A stretch of DNA of 64,000 nucleotides from Paenibacillus xylanexedens. GTDB taxonomy: Bacteria > Bacillota > Bacilli > Paenibacillales > Paenibacillaceae. Shown one piece after another: positions 51,259 to 59,618 of this stretch. The stretch covers positions 1,736,001 to 1,800,000 of the forward strand of contig NZ_VEIO01000001.1 in NCBI RefSeq assembly GCF_007680605.1, given 5' to 3'. Each line of letters starts with the position of its first letter. The first letter of the stretch is position 1. The notes under the pieces are model-generated. The model saw only the letters and a list, made by a program, of their open reading frames with translations. It was not told the origin of the DNA and did no database searches. Position numbers and translations under genes: made by a program.

Positions 51259-51972
51259 TTGCTAGATCATTTCATGATTCTAATTAGAAGTATCTCTGCC
51301 TTTTTACTTTTATTAGTTATCGCAAGGATACTGGGTAAACAAACCTTGTCAAACATGAATTTTCATGAATTTGTCACTGCAGTAATCATGGGAGCGATTG
51401 CAGCTAATTTAGCTTTTAACGAGAAGATGGAAGTCATGCATCTAATCATATCGTTAATTGTTTTTACTTGCACCTCCTATCTGTTGTCTAAAATGAATCT
51501 AAAAAGCAGAAAATTACGTTTAATGGCTGAAGGTTCTCCAACTGTATTAATTGAAGGAGGGAAAATTATGGAGAATAACCTCGCCAAGAATAAACTAACA
51601 TTAGATTCCTTGAACCAGATGTTAAGACAAAAAGATATATTTAATATCGAAGAAGTAGAATATGCATTATTGGAAGTAAATGGACAAGTTTCGGTGATGA
51701 AAAAAGCCGGTTACAGAGTAGCTACAGTTCAGGATGTACATAAAAAATCTGAACAGAAACGGGAAAGTATGCCTGTGGAGCTAATTATGGATGGAGAGGT
51801 ATTAGTGATGAATTTGAAGTTAAATGGTATTTCCGATGAAGAGTTACTAATGCAACTTGAATCAAACAATAAAAACGTTAGTGATGTCTTCTACGCAGTA
51901 AAAGGAAGCGATGGTAGATTATACATTGATTATTACAAAGATCAATTAAAACATCCTGTTGATATAGAATAA
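51259..51972 (+). CDS. DUF421/YetF-like membrane protein
   Basis: About 237 residues. Three N-terminal membrane helices (FMILIRSISAFLLLLVIARI opens) are followed by the conserved cytoplasmic-side domain with ILGKQTLSNMNFHEFVTAVI, SPTVLIEGGKIMENNLAKN and LTLDSLNQMLRQKDIFNIEE, diagnostic for the YetF/YrbG/YdfR family. The extra C-terminal module ends with FYAVKGSDGRLYIDYYKD. Its exact role is unknown; YetF-type proteins are linked to spore germination or envelope. TTG 51259 follows AAGGAG; the GTG at 51250 overlaps that ribosome binding site. Confidence 0.9.
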   Translation: MLDHFMILIRSISAFLLLLVIARILGKQTLSNMNFHEFVTAVIMGAIAANLAFNEKMEVMHLIISLIVFTCTSYLLSKMNLKSRKLRLMAEGSPTVLIEGGKIMENNLAKNKLTLDSLNQMLRQKDIFNIEEVEYALLEVNGQVSVMKKAGYRVATVQDVHKKSEQKRESMPVELIMDGEVLVMNLKLNGISDEELLMQLESNNKNVSDVFYAVKGSDGRLYIDYYKDQLKHPVDIE

Positions 51973-51995
51973 AAAGAAAATGAGGTGGAGCACCA

Positions 51996-52622
51996 GTGTA
52001 CCGTTTGTTCAGAGTATTACTTTGTATTTTTCTGCTGGTTGGAAGTACCAATACTGCTGGGGCGTCAGAGCTCTCTGAAAGTTCTATAATACATGATCTT
52101 CAAAATGGTGGTTACATACTTTATATCCGACATGGAGATGCAACTGTAGGGGAAGATCAACATGATCTTAGTTTAACTGATTGCACTACACAAAGAAATT
52201 TAAACGCTCTCGGAAAGGAACAAGCTAAAAAGTATGGGAGTGCTATTCGAAAACTAAATATTCCTGTTTATATGCCCGTGGAAAGTAGCCCCTTATGTAG
52301 AACCATCGAAACCGCTCAAACTGCTTTTGGTATACAAAATGTAAAAGCTAATGATTTCTGGCTGAATATATATAAACTCAGTCAGAATCCGAGCACTGAA
52401 ACCATGAACAGTACACTGCAAGTTTTCAACAAAGAAGTTGAACAAACACCTCCAAGTCATTTCAACCGGGTAATTGTAGCTCATTCTTTTCCTCCAGGGT
52501 TAGGGCTTGGAGAGCTTTCAAGTATGGAGACTGTTATTATACAACCTCTGGGAGATCAAAGAGGGTATAAGGTTATTGGGAAACTGAAACTAGAAGACGT
52601 TTTGCGGCTAGCAGGAATTTAA
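51996..52622 (+). CDS. Secreted histidine phosphatase-superfamily protein
   Basis: 208 residues. A signal peptide (YRLFRVLLCIFLLVGSTNTA) ends near residue 24. The mature domain has the phosphohistidine motif YIRHGDATV (RHG), later SSPLCRTIETAQTAF and a second His in VIVAHSFPPG, typical of the branch-1/2 histidine phosphatases. It should act outside the membrane on a phosphorylated substrate. The start is GTG 51996 following GAGGTGG. It lies 23 bp after the DUF421 gene and is likely cotranscribed; the terminator lies in the adjacent repeat. Confidence 0.88.
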   Translation: MYRLFRVLLCIFLLVGSTNTAGASELSESSIIHDLQNGGYILYIRHGDATVGEDQHDLSLTDCTTQRNLNALGKEQAKKYGSAIRKLNIPVYMPVESSPLCRTIETAQTAFGIQNVKANDFWLNIYKLSQNPSTETMNSTLQVFNKEVEQTPPSHFNRVIVAHSFPPGLGLGELSSMETVIIQPLGDQRGYKVIGKLKLEDVLRLAGI

Positions 52623-52630
52623 CTATATTA

Positions 52631-52898
52631 ATGTCGAGGGACAAGAACATGTTCCCATTAGAGTCGCTGTTTTAGCGACTTTTTTGTTTTATAGGTACAA
52701 GTTCGTGTACCGAGCCAAGGACAAGAATTTGTACCGATTGCCGGAATGGACAACAACATAGTCCGATTAACGATTAGATGTACATCTTAAGATTGATCAC
52801 AAAAACAAAACAAAGATCACGTACGGAGGAGCTTTGATAAAGAAGAATAGTCCCACAGTTCAGTGAGGATTATTTTCATATGTCAGATAACTAGAACC
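52631..52898. repeat. 268-bp direct repeat, copy 1
   Basis: It starts ATGTCGAGGGACAAGAAC, carries a terminator (AGTCGCT/AGCGACT plus T-run, 52662-52685) and ends in the last eight bases of the leftward MFS gene (stop codon plus one and a half codons). A copy with about seven mismatches lies at 55343-55610, beyond the MFS/LysR pair. Confidence 0.92.
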
Positions 52899-54279
52899 CA
52901 TGAGACTGCCCTGTCTCCTTTCGCCGCCAATGTATAAATACCAATGACAATGCAATTAATGTGAGGATCATCCCAAGTACTCGAAAACCTTCAAAGCTGA
53001 AGCTATCTCCCATTACAGTGCTAATCAGTATAGAAGAGAGAATAGTTCCCAGGTATCTTGAGGTATTAAATATTCCAGATGCTACGCCTATCATTTCTTT
53101 TGGAGAACTTTTGAATAAGGCCGCTTGCATAGCGACACTGTTCAATCCGTTACTAACACCGAATGCAGCTAAAACCAGACACACACTGATAACTGGTGAA
53201 TTCTGATCCAATGTTACGATCCACAACGACCCACATGTCATAAGCATTCCGGACATAAGCAAAGCTGGCCCGGGACCTGATTTATCGATCCATCGTCCTG
53301 CCATTGGAGAAGTAACGAGCGAGCACAAGCCTAAGCTTAGCATCAGCATTCCTGTATTGAACTCGCTGACACGACGAACGATTTGCAAGTAGGACGGAAG
53401 GCCAAAAAAGAGAGAGTAAAAAAGCAAGTTAACGATCAAGAATTCGACATTAACCCAAGTCATTGCACGATATTTAACGAATGTGCGTAAAGGAATAAAG
53501 GGCGCCTTCGCTTTTAACTCATGTCGCACGAAAGCTCCCAGTCCAACGAAGCCAATCAGCCCCACAATAACGCTGCTGAATGTAATTTGACCAGACGATT
53601 TTATGGACAATAATCCGACGAGCAGAGCAACCAGACCCACGGTGAATAGGAGAACTCCTGGCGCATCAATCAAATCAGACCATTTGCGAAAGGACATGTT
53701 GCGGGCAGCGGATGTCGTCGACGGAATATCCTTAGGAATATGCCTCCAGGCTAATAAAAAGCTTGTCACTACGATCGGAATATTAACCAAAAAGATAGCA
53801 GGCCAGCCCCACCAGTGAATGATGACCCCGCCAATAAAGGGGCCAATCGCTGCCGCTCCGGATAGGAAAATACTCAAAAATGACAGTGCAGTCGCTTGTT
53901 TCTCCGTAATATGTATTCGCACAATAGCCATTCCAACCGCAACCATCATGCTTGTTCCGATGGATTGCACAATGCGCAATGCGATGAGCCACCCAAAATT
54001 TGGGGATAGTGGAGCTAATAATGATGCAATGAAGGATACAACAAGTCCCGTAAGAAATATCCTCCTCCGACCAAATAAATCGCTAGCTTTTCCCATGATA
54101 GGTTGAGCGATAGCGCTCGCAATGTAGAAAGAAAAAATAATCCAAGATACCACGGTAAAATCGAGTTGGAACTCATTTTGAAGCCTTGGAATTGCAACTG
54201 AAATCATTGAAGAATTTAATGGGTTCAATAGAATGCCTAGTCCAACGGAGATCATCAACCACCTATTGCGAAAACTCAT
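52891..54279 (-). CDS. MFS transporter (DHA2 type)
   Basis: 462 residues with about fourteen helices, typical of the DHA2 drug:H+ antiporter group. The N-terminal LGILLNPLNSSMISVAIPRL, motif A after helix two (GKASDLFGRRRIFLTGL) and motif C-like SGAAAIGPFIGGVIIHWWGW are present. It probably exports a drug or metabolite. The last residues, GQSHGF, include bases shared with the direct repeat. It is divergent from a LysR regulator, with 116 bp between the starts, and ATG 54279 is preceded by a GGGGGGCTTAA purine stretch. Confidence 0.92.
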   Translation of the reverse strand: MSFRNRWLMISVGLGILLNPLNSSMISVAIPRLQNEFQLDFTVVSWIIFSFYIASAIAQPIMGKASDLFGRRRIFLTGLVVSFIASLLAPLSPNFGWLIALRIVQSIGTSMMVAVGMAIVRIHITEKQATALSFLSIFLSGAAAIGPFIGGVIIHWWGWPAIFLVNIPIVVTSFLLAWRHIPKDIPSTTSAARNMSFRKWSDLIDAPGVLLFTVGLVALLVGLLSIKSSGQITFSSVIVGLIGFVGLGAFVRHELKAKAPFIPLRTFVKYRAMTWVNVEFLIVNLLFYSLFFGLPSYLQIVRRVSEFNTGMLMLSLGLCSLVTSPMAGRWIDKSGPGPALLMSGMLMTCGSLWIVTLDQNSPVISVCLVLAAFGVSNGLNSVAMQAALFKSSPKEMIGVASGIFNTSRYLGTILSSILISTVMGDSFSFEGFRVLGMILTLIALSLVFIHWRRKETGQSHGF

Positions 54280-54395
54280 TTTAAGCCCCCCGATCTGTGT
54301 GTTAGTGCCATCATCGTACTTGAAATCATTTATTTATTCCAATGCATTTTATGTTATGATTTCATTGACTCAAAGGAATGAGTGGAGGGTGTAGA

Positions 54396-55283
54396 ATGGA
54401 ACTTCTTCAACTGAAATATTTTCTCGAAGTAGCTCGTGTGGAGCATATGACGGAAGCAGCACGAAGTCTGCATGTCACTCAATCATCACTAAGCAAAACG
54501 ATTGGGCGTTTGGAAGAAGATTTGGGAGTCCCGTTATTCGATCGAATAGGAAGGAAACTGCGATTGAATGAGTTTGGAAAGAGATTCTATTACCGTGCAG
54601 AAAGAGCGTTGTTTGAATTGGAACAGGGGAGGCAGGAGATTCGTGATCTATCCAGCCCAGAACATGGCATACTTGAATTGGCGGTGACCACCGCAAGTAC
54701 ATTGCCTCAGATCCTTCGAGAGTTTCGGAACAAGAGACCCGATATCTTATTTCATGTGCAAATGCTCACCACGCAGGAAATGGTTATGCTTCTTCATAGA
54801 GGAGAGGTTGATTTTTGCTTGTCCTCACCAGCTATACGAGGGGAAGACATTGAAACTCAAATCATGTTCATCGACCCGATTCTTGTAGCTGTTCCCAAAG
54901 AGCATCGGCTTGCTGACCGAAACAACATATCTTTGACTGAGCTAAGGGATGAATGTTTTGTTGGTGTAAAAAGAGGATACGGTACTCGCGACCTGGTGGA
55001 TTCGATATGCCAATCGGCTGGATTTATACCTACATATGTGTATGAAGGCGATGAACCTGCAAGGCTAAGTTCTCTAGTGGAAGCAGGGATTGGCATAGCC
55101 TTTATACCAAGTACTGCAAGGCATTCTAGGGAACATATCAAATATCTCAAAGTAGAGAATCATGAGTTGGTAAGGGAGATCGCTTTGTTATGGCACAGGA
55201 ATCGGTACATTTCGCGGGCTGCTCTAGAATTCCGTGAGGTAGTTGTAGAATATTTCGGGACGATATCCAAACAAACAATTTAA
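54396..55283 (+). CDS. LysR family transcriptional regulator
   Basis: 295 residues. The N-terminal LysR HTH reads MELLQLKYFLEVARVEHMTE, AARSLHVTQSSLSKTIGRLE, DLGVPLFDR, followed by the periplasmic-binding-protein-like effector domain. ATG 54396 has GGAGGG upstream. It is divergent from the DHA2 transporter gene and probably activates it in response to a small effector. The pair is bracketed by 268-bp direct repeats. Confidence 0.94.
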   Translation: MELLQLKYFLEVARVEHMTEAARSLHVTQSSLSKTIGRLEEDLGVPLFDRIGRKLRLNEFGKRFYYRAERALFELEQGRQEIRDLSSPEHGILELAVTTASTLPQILREFRNKRPDILFHVQMLTTQEMVMLLHRGEVDFCLSSPAIRGEDIETQIMFIDPILVAVPKEHRLADRNNISLTELRDECFVGVKRGYGTRDLVDSICQSAGFIPTYVYEGDEPARLSSLVEAGIGIAFIPSTARHSREHIKYLKVENHELVREIALLWHRNRYISRAALEFREVVVEYFGTISKQTI

Positions 55284-55342
55284 TTCTCCGAAAACTAATA
55301 TAAAAATTTGTCGGAGAACAAAAAACAAATAAAATAAAAAAA

Positions 55343-55610
55343 ATGTCGAGGGACAAGAACATGTTCCCATTAAAGTCGATATTTTAGCGACTTTATTGTT
55401 TTATAGGTACAAGTTCGTGTACCGAGCCAAGGACAAGAACTTATACCGATTGCCGGAATGGACAAGAACATAGTCCGATTAACGATTAGATGTACATCTT
55501 AAGATTGATCACAAAAACAAAACAAAGATCACGTACGGAGGAGCTTTGATAAAGAAGAATAGTCCCACAGTTCAGTGAGGATTATTTTCATATGTCAGAT
55601 AACTAGAACC
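55343..55610. repeat. 268-bp direct repeat, copy 2
   Basis: It repeats 52631-52898 with about seven mismatches, including the last eight bases of the MFS gene, which have no function here. It carries a terminator (AAAGTCG/CGACTTT) for the LysR gene. No gene lies in 55284-55763. Confidence 0.92.
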
Positions 55611-55629
55611 AACAAATAAAATAAAAATG

Positions 55630-55680
55630 TCCAAGGACATGTCGAGGGACAAGAACATATTTCCATTGAAGTCGCAATTT
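55630..55680. repeat. Left half of a dispersed-repeat copy, split by the IS element
   Basis: It reads GTCCAAGGACAT then GTCGAGGGACAAGAACATAT and TTCCATTGAAGTCGCAATTT, and continues on the other side of the IS element at 56971. The duplicated target is probably TTT. Confidence 0.8.
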
Positions 55681-55763
55681 TGGTATTATCCCCTTTTAGT
55701 AGACATGAAAAAAAAGACATCTGTTAAGATGAACTTAATCATGTAAACGAAGGGGGTTTTTTC

Positions 55764-56063
55764 ATGGCTAAAAAAGGACAAACATACCGGCGGTACTCCT
55801 TGGAGTTGAAATTGGAGGCCGTCCGGCTGGTCAACGAAGAACATATGAGTATACGTGAAGTAGCGACACGTTTAGATATTCAAAATAAATCTCAGGTACA
55901 AGTGTGGGCAGCCAAAGCGAAACAGGGAATGAGTCTAGAACCTGCTACACCCAAACGTGGACGCCCTAGAACCAAGTTTTCCAGTATGGAAGAAGAGATG
56001 GCGTATTTGCGGGCGGAGATTGAATACTTAAAAAAGCAGTATCCAAATCTACACAAGGAGTGA
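55764..56063 (+). CDS. IS3-family transposase Orf A
   Basis: 99 residues with an N-terminal HTH (RRYSLELKLEAVRLVNEEHM, then STREV-like SIREVATRLDIQNKSQVQVW) and a leucine-zipper-like C-terminal helix (EEEMAYLRAEIEYLKKQYPN). It binds the terminal repeats. A -1 ribosomal frameshift at the slippery A6G (56030-56036) would fuse it to orf B, making the OrfAB transposase. Confidence 0.93.
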   Translation: MAKKGQTYRRYSLELKLEAVRLVNEEHMSIREVATRLDIQNKSQVQVWAAKAKQGMSLEPATPKRGRPRTKFSSMEEEMAYLRAEIEYLKKQYPNLHKE

Positions 56064-56956
56064 CGAGTAAAGCAGCCAGATTTCAAATCATTGAGGACCT
56101 GAGAGCACGTCATGGTCTGGCTTGGCTCTTGAAGTTAGCTGCGGTTTCCCGCTCGGGTTATTACAAGTGGAGAAAAAGCATAGCAGCCGCAAAAGAGCGT
56201 AGACACAAAGAACATGAACTAGAATCCCATTTGCTTGCCATTCATCGCGTGCATCCTTACTTTGGCTATCTTCGAATGACCGTTGCTTTACGACGGGAAG
56301 GCCTTCGAGTCAACCACAAAAAGGTGTACCGATTAATGAAACAATTAGGCATCTGTTCTGTCATTCGAAAAAAGCGTCGATTCTTTGGAAAACAAGCCTC
56401 TGTGGTAAACCCGAATCGGCTGGAGCGTCAGTTTCAGGCGGATACACCACGAACGAAGCTGGTTACGGACATTACCTATATTCGTGCTGGAGAACACTTT
56501 GTGTATCTCTCTGTTATTCAAGATTTATACAATAACGAAATTGTAGCGTGGCATCTTTCTGAACGAAATGACCTCGCTTTGGTTCATGACACGCTGGATA
56601 GACTCCGTCAGCACGTGGATCTGAATGGCGTAATCCTACACTCAGATCAAGGATTTCAATATACGTCGAAGCCCTTTAACCGTAAACTAAACCAGCTCGG
56701 CATGCTAGGCAGTCACTCCAGGCGTGGAAATTGCTCAGATCATGCCTGTATTGAATCTTTTTTCTCTCATTTGAAGACGGAGAAAATTTATTTGAATAAG
56801 GCAGCAAACAAAGCAGAGGTTGAACAGCAAGTGAGTGAAATACATATTGTTTTACAACCAAAACCGATTTCAGAAAAAACTAAACGACCGTTCCCCGGTG
56901 GAATACCGGGAAACAGCCGCAGCTTAAATCTTGTCTTTTTTGTACTGTCTACTTGA
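56060..56956 (+). pseudogene. IS3-family transposase Orf B, frameshifted near C-terminus
   Basis: 298 residues in the open frame. The retroviral-type integrase core keeps the catalytic residues: Asp in TDITYIRAGEHFVYLS, Asp in LHSDQGFQYTS and Glu in CIESFFSHLKTE. After EVEQQVSE the frame is wrong: reading one base later restores YILFYNQNRFQKKLN and SPVEYRETAAA to a stop at 56925-56927. One extra A in GAAAT near 56837-56840 explains it. The truncated protein lacks the normal C-terminal region, so the element is probably immobile. Confidence 0.9.
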
Positions 56957-56970
56957 CGGGGTTATGACCA

Positions 56971-57090
56971 TTTTAGCGGCTTTTTTATTTTATCGGTACA
57001 AGTTCTTGTCCCAAGCTAAGGACAAGAACTTGTACCGATTGCCGGAATGGACAAGAACATAGTCCGATTACCGATTAGATGTGTATCTAA
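56971..57090. repeat. Right half of the split dispersed-repeat copy
   Basis: It contains a TTTTAGCGGC terminator arm, then GGTACAAGTTCTTGTCCC, GGACAAGAACTTGTACCG and TGCCGGAATGGACAAGAACA, in the same order as in the 52631 and 55343 copies. A shorter remote fragment follows at 57235-57310. Confidence 0.85.
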
Positions 57091-57234
57091 TTATTGATGA
57101 CATGCACTTAAAGCTTTATTAAGTACAATAATACATGAAAATTCTCAAATTTGTTTAAGAGCAACTGACAAGATGAAGGTAAAACATAAGTGCTCAGTAT
57201 TAGAAGAACGAACATTGGTACGAGAACTTGGAGG

Positions 57235-57310
57235 TTAGGACAAAAACTTGTTTCGCTTACCGAAATAGACAACAACATGTTCCCCTTCTCGATTAGATAA
57301 GTGTCTAAGT
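57235..57310. repeat. Divergent fragment of the dispersed repeat
   Basis: Readable pieces are AGGACAAAAACTTGTTTCGC, TTACCGAAATAGACAACAAC and ATGTTCCCC, all degenerate relatives of the family. The rest of 57091-57564 shows no gene. Confidence 0.6.
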
Positions 57311-57564
57311 TTGAGATGAGTCTCTTTATGAGTGATTAAATCGACTAAGGGCTTCGAGGCTAGAAGGTATTTGATAAAAACCAAATACTTCAAAGATCTA
57401 AGAACTTCCTGTACAGAGTCTTTGTCATCAGTTAAATTTACCTAGCAAACGTGTGATAAGTTTTTTCTTTAAAACGCTCTTAGTTTCTTATGTCCGAAAG
57501 GGCATGTACTAAAGTACTATTATTCCTGGTGAAAAGAGGTATACTGGATACCGAGGTGAATCTA

Positions 57565-58761
57565 ATGTGGTTTAAAAGAAGACCGAATGCCGCTTCAGAT
57601 GCAGAAGAACATATCGACCCTTTATCCGCTTCGCGGATCCCTGTGTTAATATGGCTCTGCCTTGTTGCTACTGCAACCCTTGTATTACAGACCATGTCAG
57701 CACCCACCATTATTCCGAGTATTTTTTTCGTCATAGTGATGCTAGCCCATAGTTACTTTTACTGGATAACAGGTTCAGTGGTTGCTTATTCCAAGCCCTT
57801 ATATATTATAATTCAAGCTAGTTTAATATACGGTAGTGCTATTCTTATGCCGGATGGCATGCCGGCGATTCTGATTGGTCTTATTCCTGTGTTGATTGGG
57901 CAAACCGTTGCGATCTATTTCGAAACAGCAAAAGTCGTTTTCGTTGCATTTGTGCTCTATGTCCTGTTTTGTTCTCTAACTTTATTTAATCGAACTGGTC
58001 CTGAGGCGGCACTGCTTGTTTTATTACTTTTACTCATGATGGTTGTAGTCATATCTTACGCGTCATTGTTTTACAAACAAGTGAATGCACGTGTCAGAAC
58101 CCAAAATTTCTTGCGGGAATTAGAGCTGGCTCACCAAAAAGTAGAGGAACTTACACTCACTAGTGAGAGACAACGGATGGCTAGGGACTTACATGACACA
58201 TTGGCCCAAGGTCTTGCCGGAATTATTATGCAGCTGGAAGCTGCGAGCATTCACCAAGAAAAGGGGAACCAGCTCAAAGCACAGGAAATTATACGTAATG
58301 CTATGGTTCAGGCTAGACAGTCATTGGCGGATGCACGACGAGCAATAGATGATTTACGCACAAAATCAAACCCTTCCATCACGCTGAGCGAGGCGTTTCA
58401 AGAACAACTGGAGCGATTCCGACAGGCGACTGGCATTGCAACTGAATTTCAGGGAGAGCTCTCTTCACAGTTGTCTAAAGTGCAGATGGAGCATATCTTG
58501 CATATCTTGAGTGAATCCCTTATGAATATCGCTCGCCACGCACAAGCGAACCTTGTCACAATAACCACTAACCAAAGCAACAACGAGTTTCACCTTAACA
58601 TCGTTGATAACGGCCAAGGATTTAACACGGATCACATCGGAAAATTACATGGCCACTACGGCCTGATCGGTATACAGGAGCGCGCCAGACTCATTGGCGG
58701 GAGTATTGAGATTGACAGTACTGAAGAAGGAACAGCTGTACATCTAAGCGTTCTATTATAA
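57565..58761 (+). CDS. NarL-type sensor histidine kinase (HisKA_3)
   Basis: 398 residues from ATG 57565, which follows GAGGTG; the frame open from 57490 lacks a ribosome binding site. About six N-terminal membrane helices (IPVLIWLCLVATATLVLQTM first) form an input domain with no large extracytoplasmic loop. The cytoplasmic part has HisKA_3 with RQRMARDLHDTLAQGLAGII (phospho-acceptor His in DLHD), and HATPase_c with EHILHILSESLMNIARHAQA, NIVDNGQGF and HGHYGLIGIQERARLIGG. It resembles LiaS/DesK-type kinases. The regulator gene follows 25 bp later. Confidence 0.93.
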   Translation: MWFKRRPNAASDAEEHIDPLSASRIPVLIWLCLVATATLVLQTMSAPTIIPSIFFVIVMLAHSYFYWITGSVVAYSKPLYIIIQASLIYGSAILMPDGMPAILIGLIPVLIGQTVAIYFETAKVVFVAFVLYVLFCSLTLFNRTGPEAALLVLLLLLMMVVVISYASLFYKQVNARVRTQNFLRELELAHQKVEELTLTSERQRMARDLHDTLAQGLAGIIMQLEAASIHQEKGNQLKAQEIIRNAMVQARQSLADARRAIDDLRTKSNPSITLSEAFQEQLERFRQATGIATEFQGELSSQLSKVQMEHILHILSESLMNIARHAQANLVTITTNQSNNEFHLNIVDNGQGFNTDHIGKLHGHYGLIGIQERARLIGGSIEIDSTEEGTAVHLSVLL

Positions 58762-58786
58762 TCGGTAGGAAGAGAGGGATAACCTC

Positions 58787-59431
58787 ATGAAGCACAAAGT
58801 CATGATTGTGGACGACCATTGGGTTGTACGAGAAGGTCTGAAGCTTATTCTTGAAACAGACGACAATTACTGCATTGTAGGAGAAGCGAGCGAAGGTGTT
58901 GAAGCATTAAAGCTCATGGAAAGTTTAGAACCTGATGTCATCCTGATGGACCTTAACATGCCAGGGGGGCTTGGGGGACTGGATACAATGAAACGGATGC
59001 ACGAGCAAGGCCTGCTTATTCCCGTTATCATTCTTACTACATATAACGAGGACGAACTCATGATTGAAGGTTTATCCCTGGGTGCCAAAGGATATCTTTT
59101 AAAAGATACCAGCCGTGAAAATCTGTTCCGCACATTGGACTCTGCACTTCGTGGAGAGACTTTGCTTCAGCCAGAGATTACAGCCAGAGTATTTGCTCAT
59201 CAGACCCGATCGCTAGCCCGAAAAACGGAACCTACCTTGCTTAGCGATAAAGAAACGATTGTTCTGCAAGCCATCGCAAGAGGGATGCGTAGCAAGGAGA
59301 TTGCTTTTGATATGGGCATTGCCGAACGTACGGTGAAAGCTCATCTTACGAATATTTACAACAAACTTGGCGTAGATTCACGGTCTGAAGCGGTTGCTGT
59401 CGCTGTCGAAAAGGGACTTCTGCATCTCTAA
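58787..59431 (+). CDS. NarL/LuxR-type response regulator
   Basis: 214 residues. The receiver has IVDDHWVVREGLKLILET, phospho-acceptor Asp in VILMDLNMPGG and the conserved Lys in KGYLLKDT. The C-terminal LuxR HTH reads LSDKETIVLQAIARGMRSKE and IAFDMGIAERTVKAHLTNIY. It is the partner of the upstream kinase (25 bp gap). It probably regulates the following MMPL transporter gene and itself. Confidence 0.94.
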   Translation: MKHKVMIVDDHWVVREGLKLILETDDNYCIVGEASEGVEALKLMESLEPDVILMDLNMPGGLGGLDTMKRMHEQGLLIPVIILTTYNEDELMIEGLSLGAKGYLLKDTSRENLFRTLDSALRGETLLQPEITARVFAHQTRSLARKTEPTLLSDKETIVLQAIARGMRSKEIAFDMGIAERTVKAHLTNIYNKLGVDSRSEAVAVAVEKGLLHL

Positions 59432-59490
59432 GTAAAATTAATGACTCGCATTGTCTTGATTTAGCTAACGTACATGCCCAATCCTGCCCG

Positions 59491-59531
59491 ATCGTACATT
59501 TGGGGAATGCCCTTATGTACGATTTTTTTTC
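59491..59531 (+). terminator. Intrinsic terminator
   Basis: ATCGTACAT (59491-59499) pairs perfectly with ATGTACGAT (59515-59523) and is followed by seven T. A third CGTACAT occurs at 59469, so these could also be repeated regulator sites. Confidence 0.9.
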
Positions 59532-59618
59532 GTCTATTTTTCAATACAATACAGACATAGGGTGGTGATGACACACTTCCTAATTGCAGAAAGTTTTGAA
59601 AGGGGCATGACATTTATT

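Larger units (their letters stand above)
55681..56970 (+). mobile_element. IS3-family insertion sequence (IS150-like)
   Basis: About 1290 bp. Terminal inverted repeats begin TGGTATTATCCCC (left) and, on the opposite strand at the right end, TGGTCATAACCCC; both then reach AGTAGACA. Orf A and orf B are in the classic overlapping -1 arrangement with a slippery A6G at 56030-56036. The element splits a dispersed-repeat copy; a 3-bp TTT target duplication at 55678-55680 and 56971-56973 fits. Orf B is frameshifted near its end. Confidence 0.92.
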
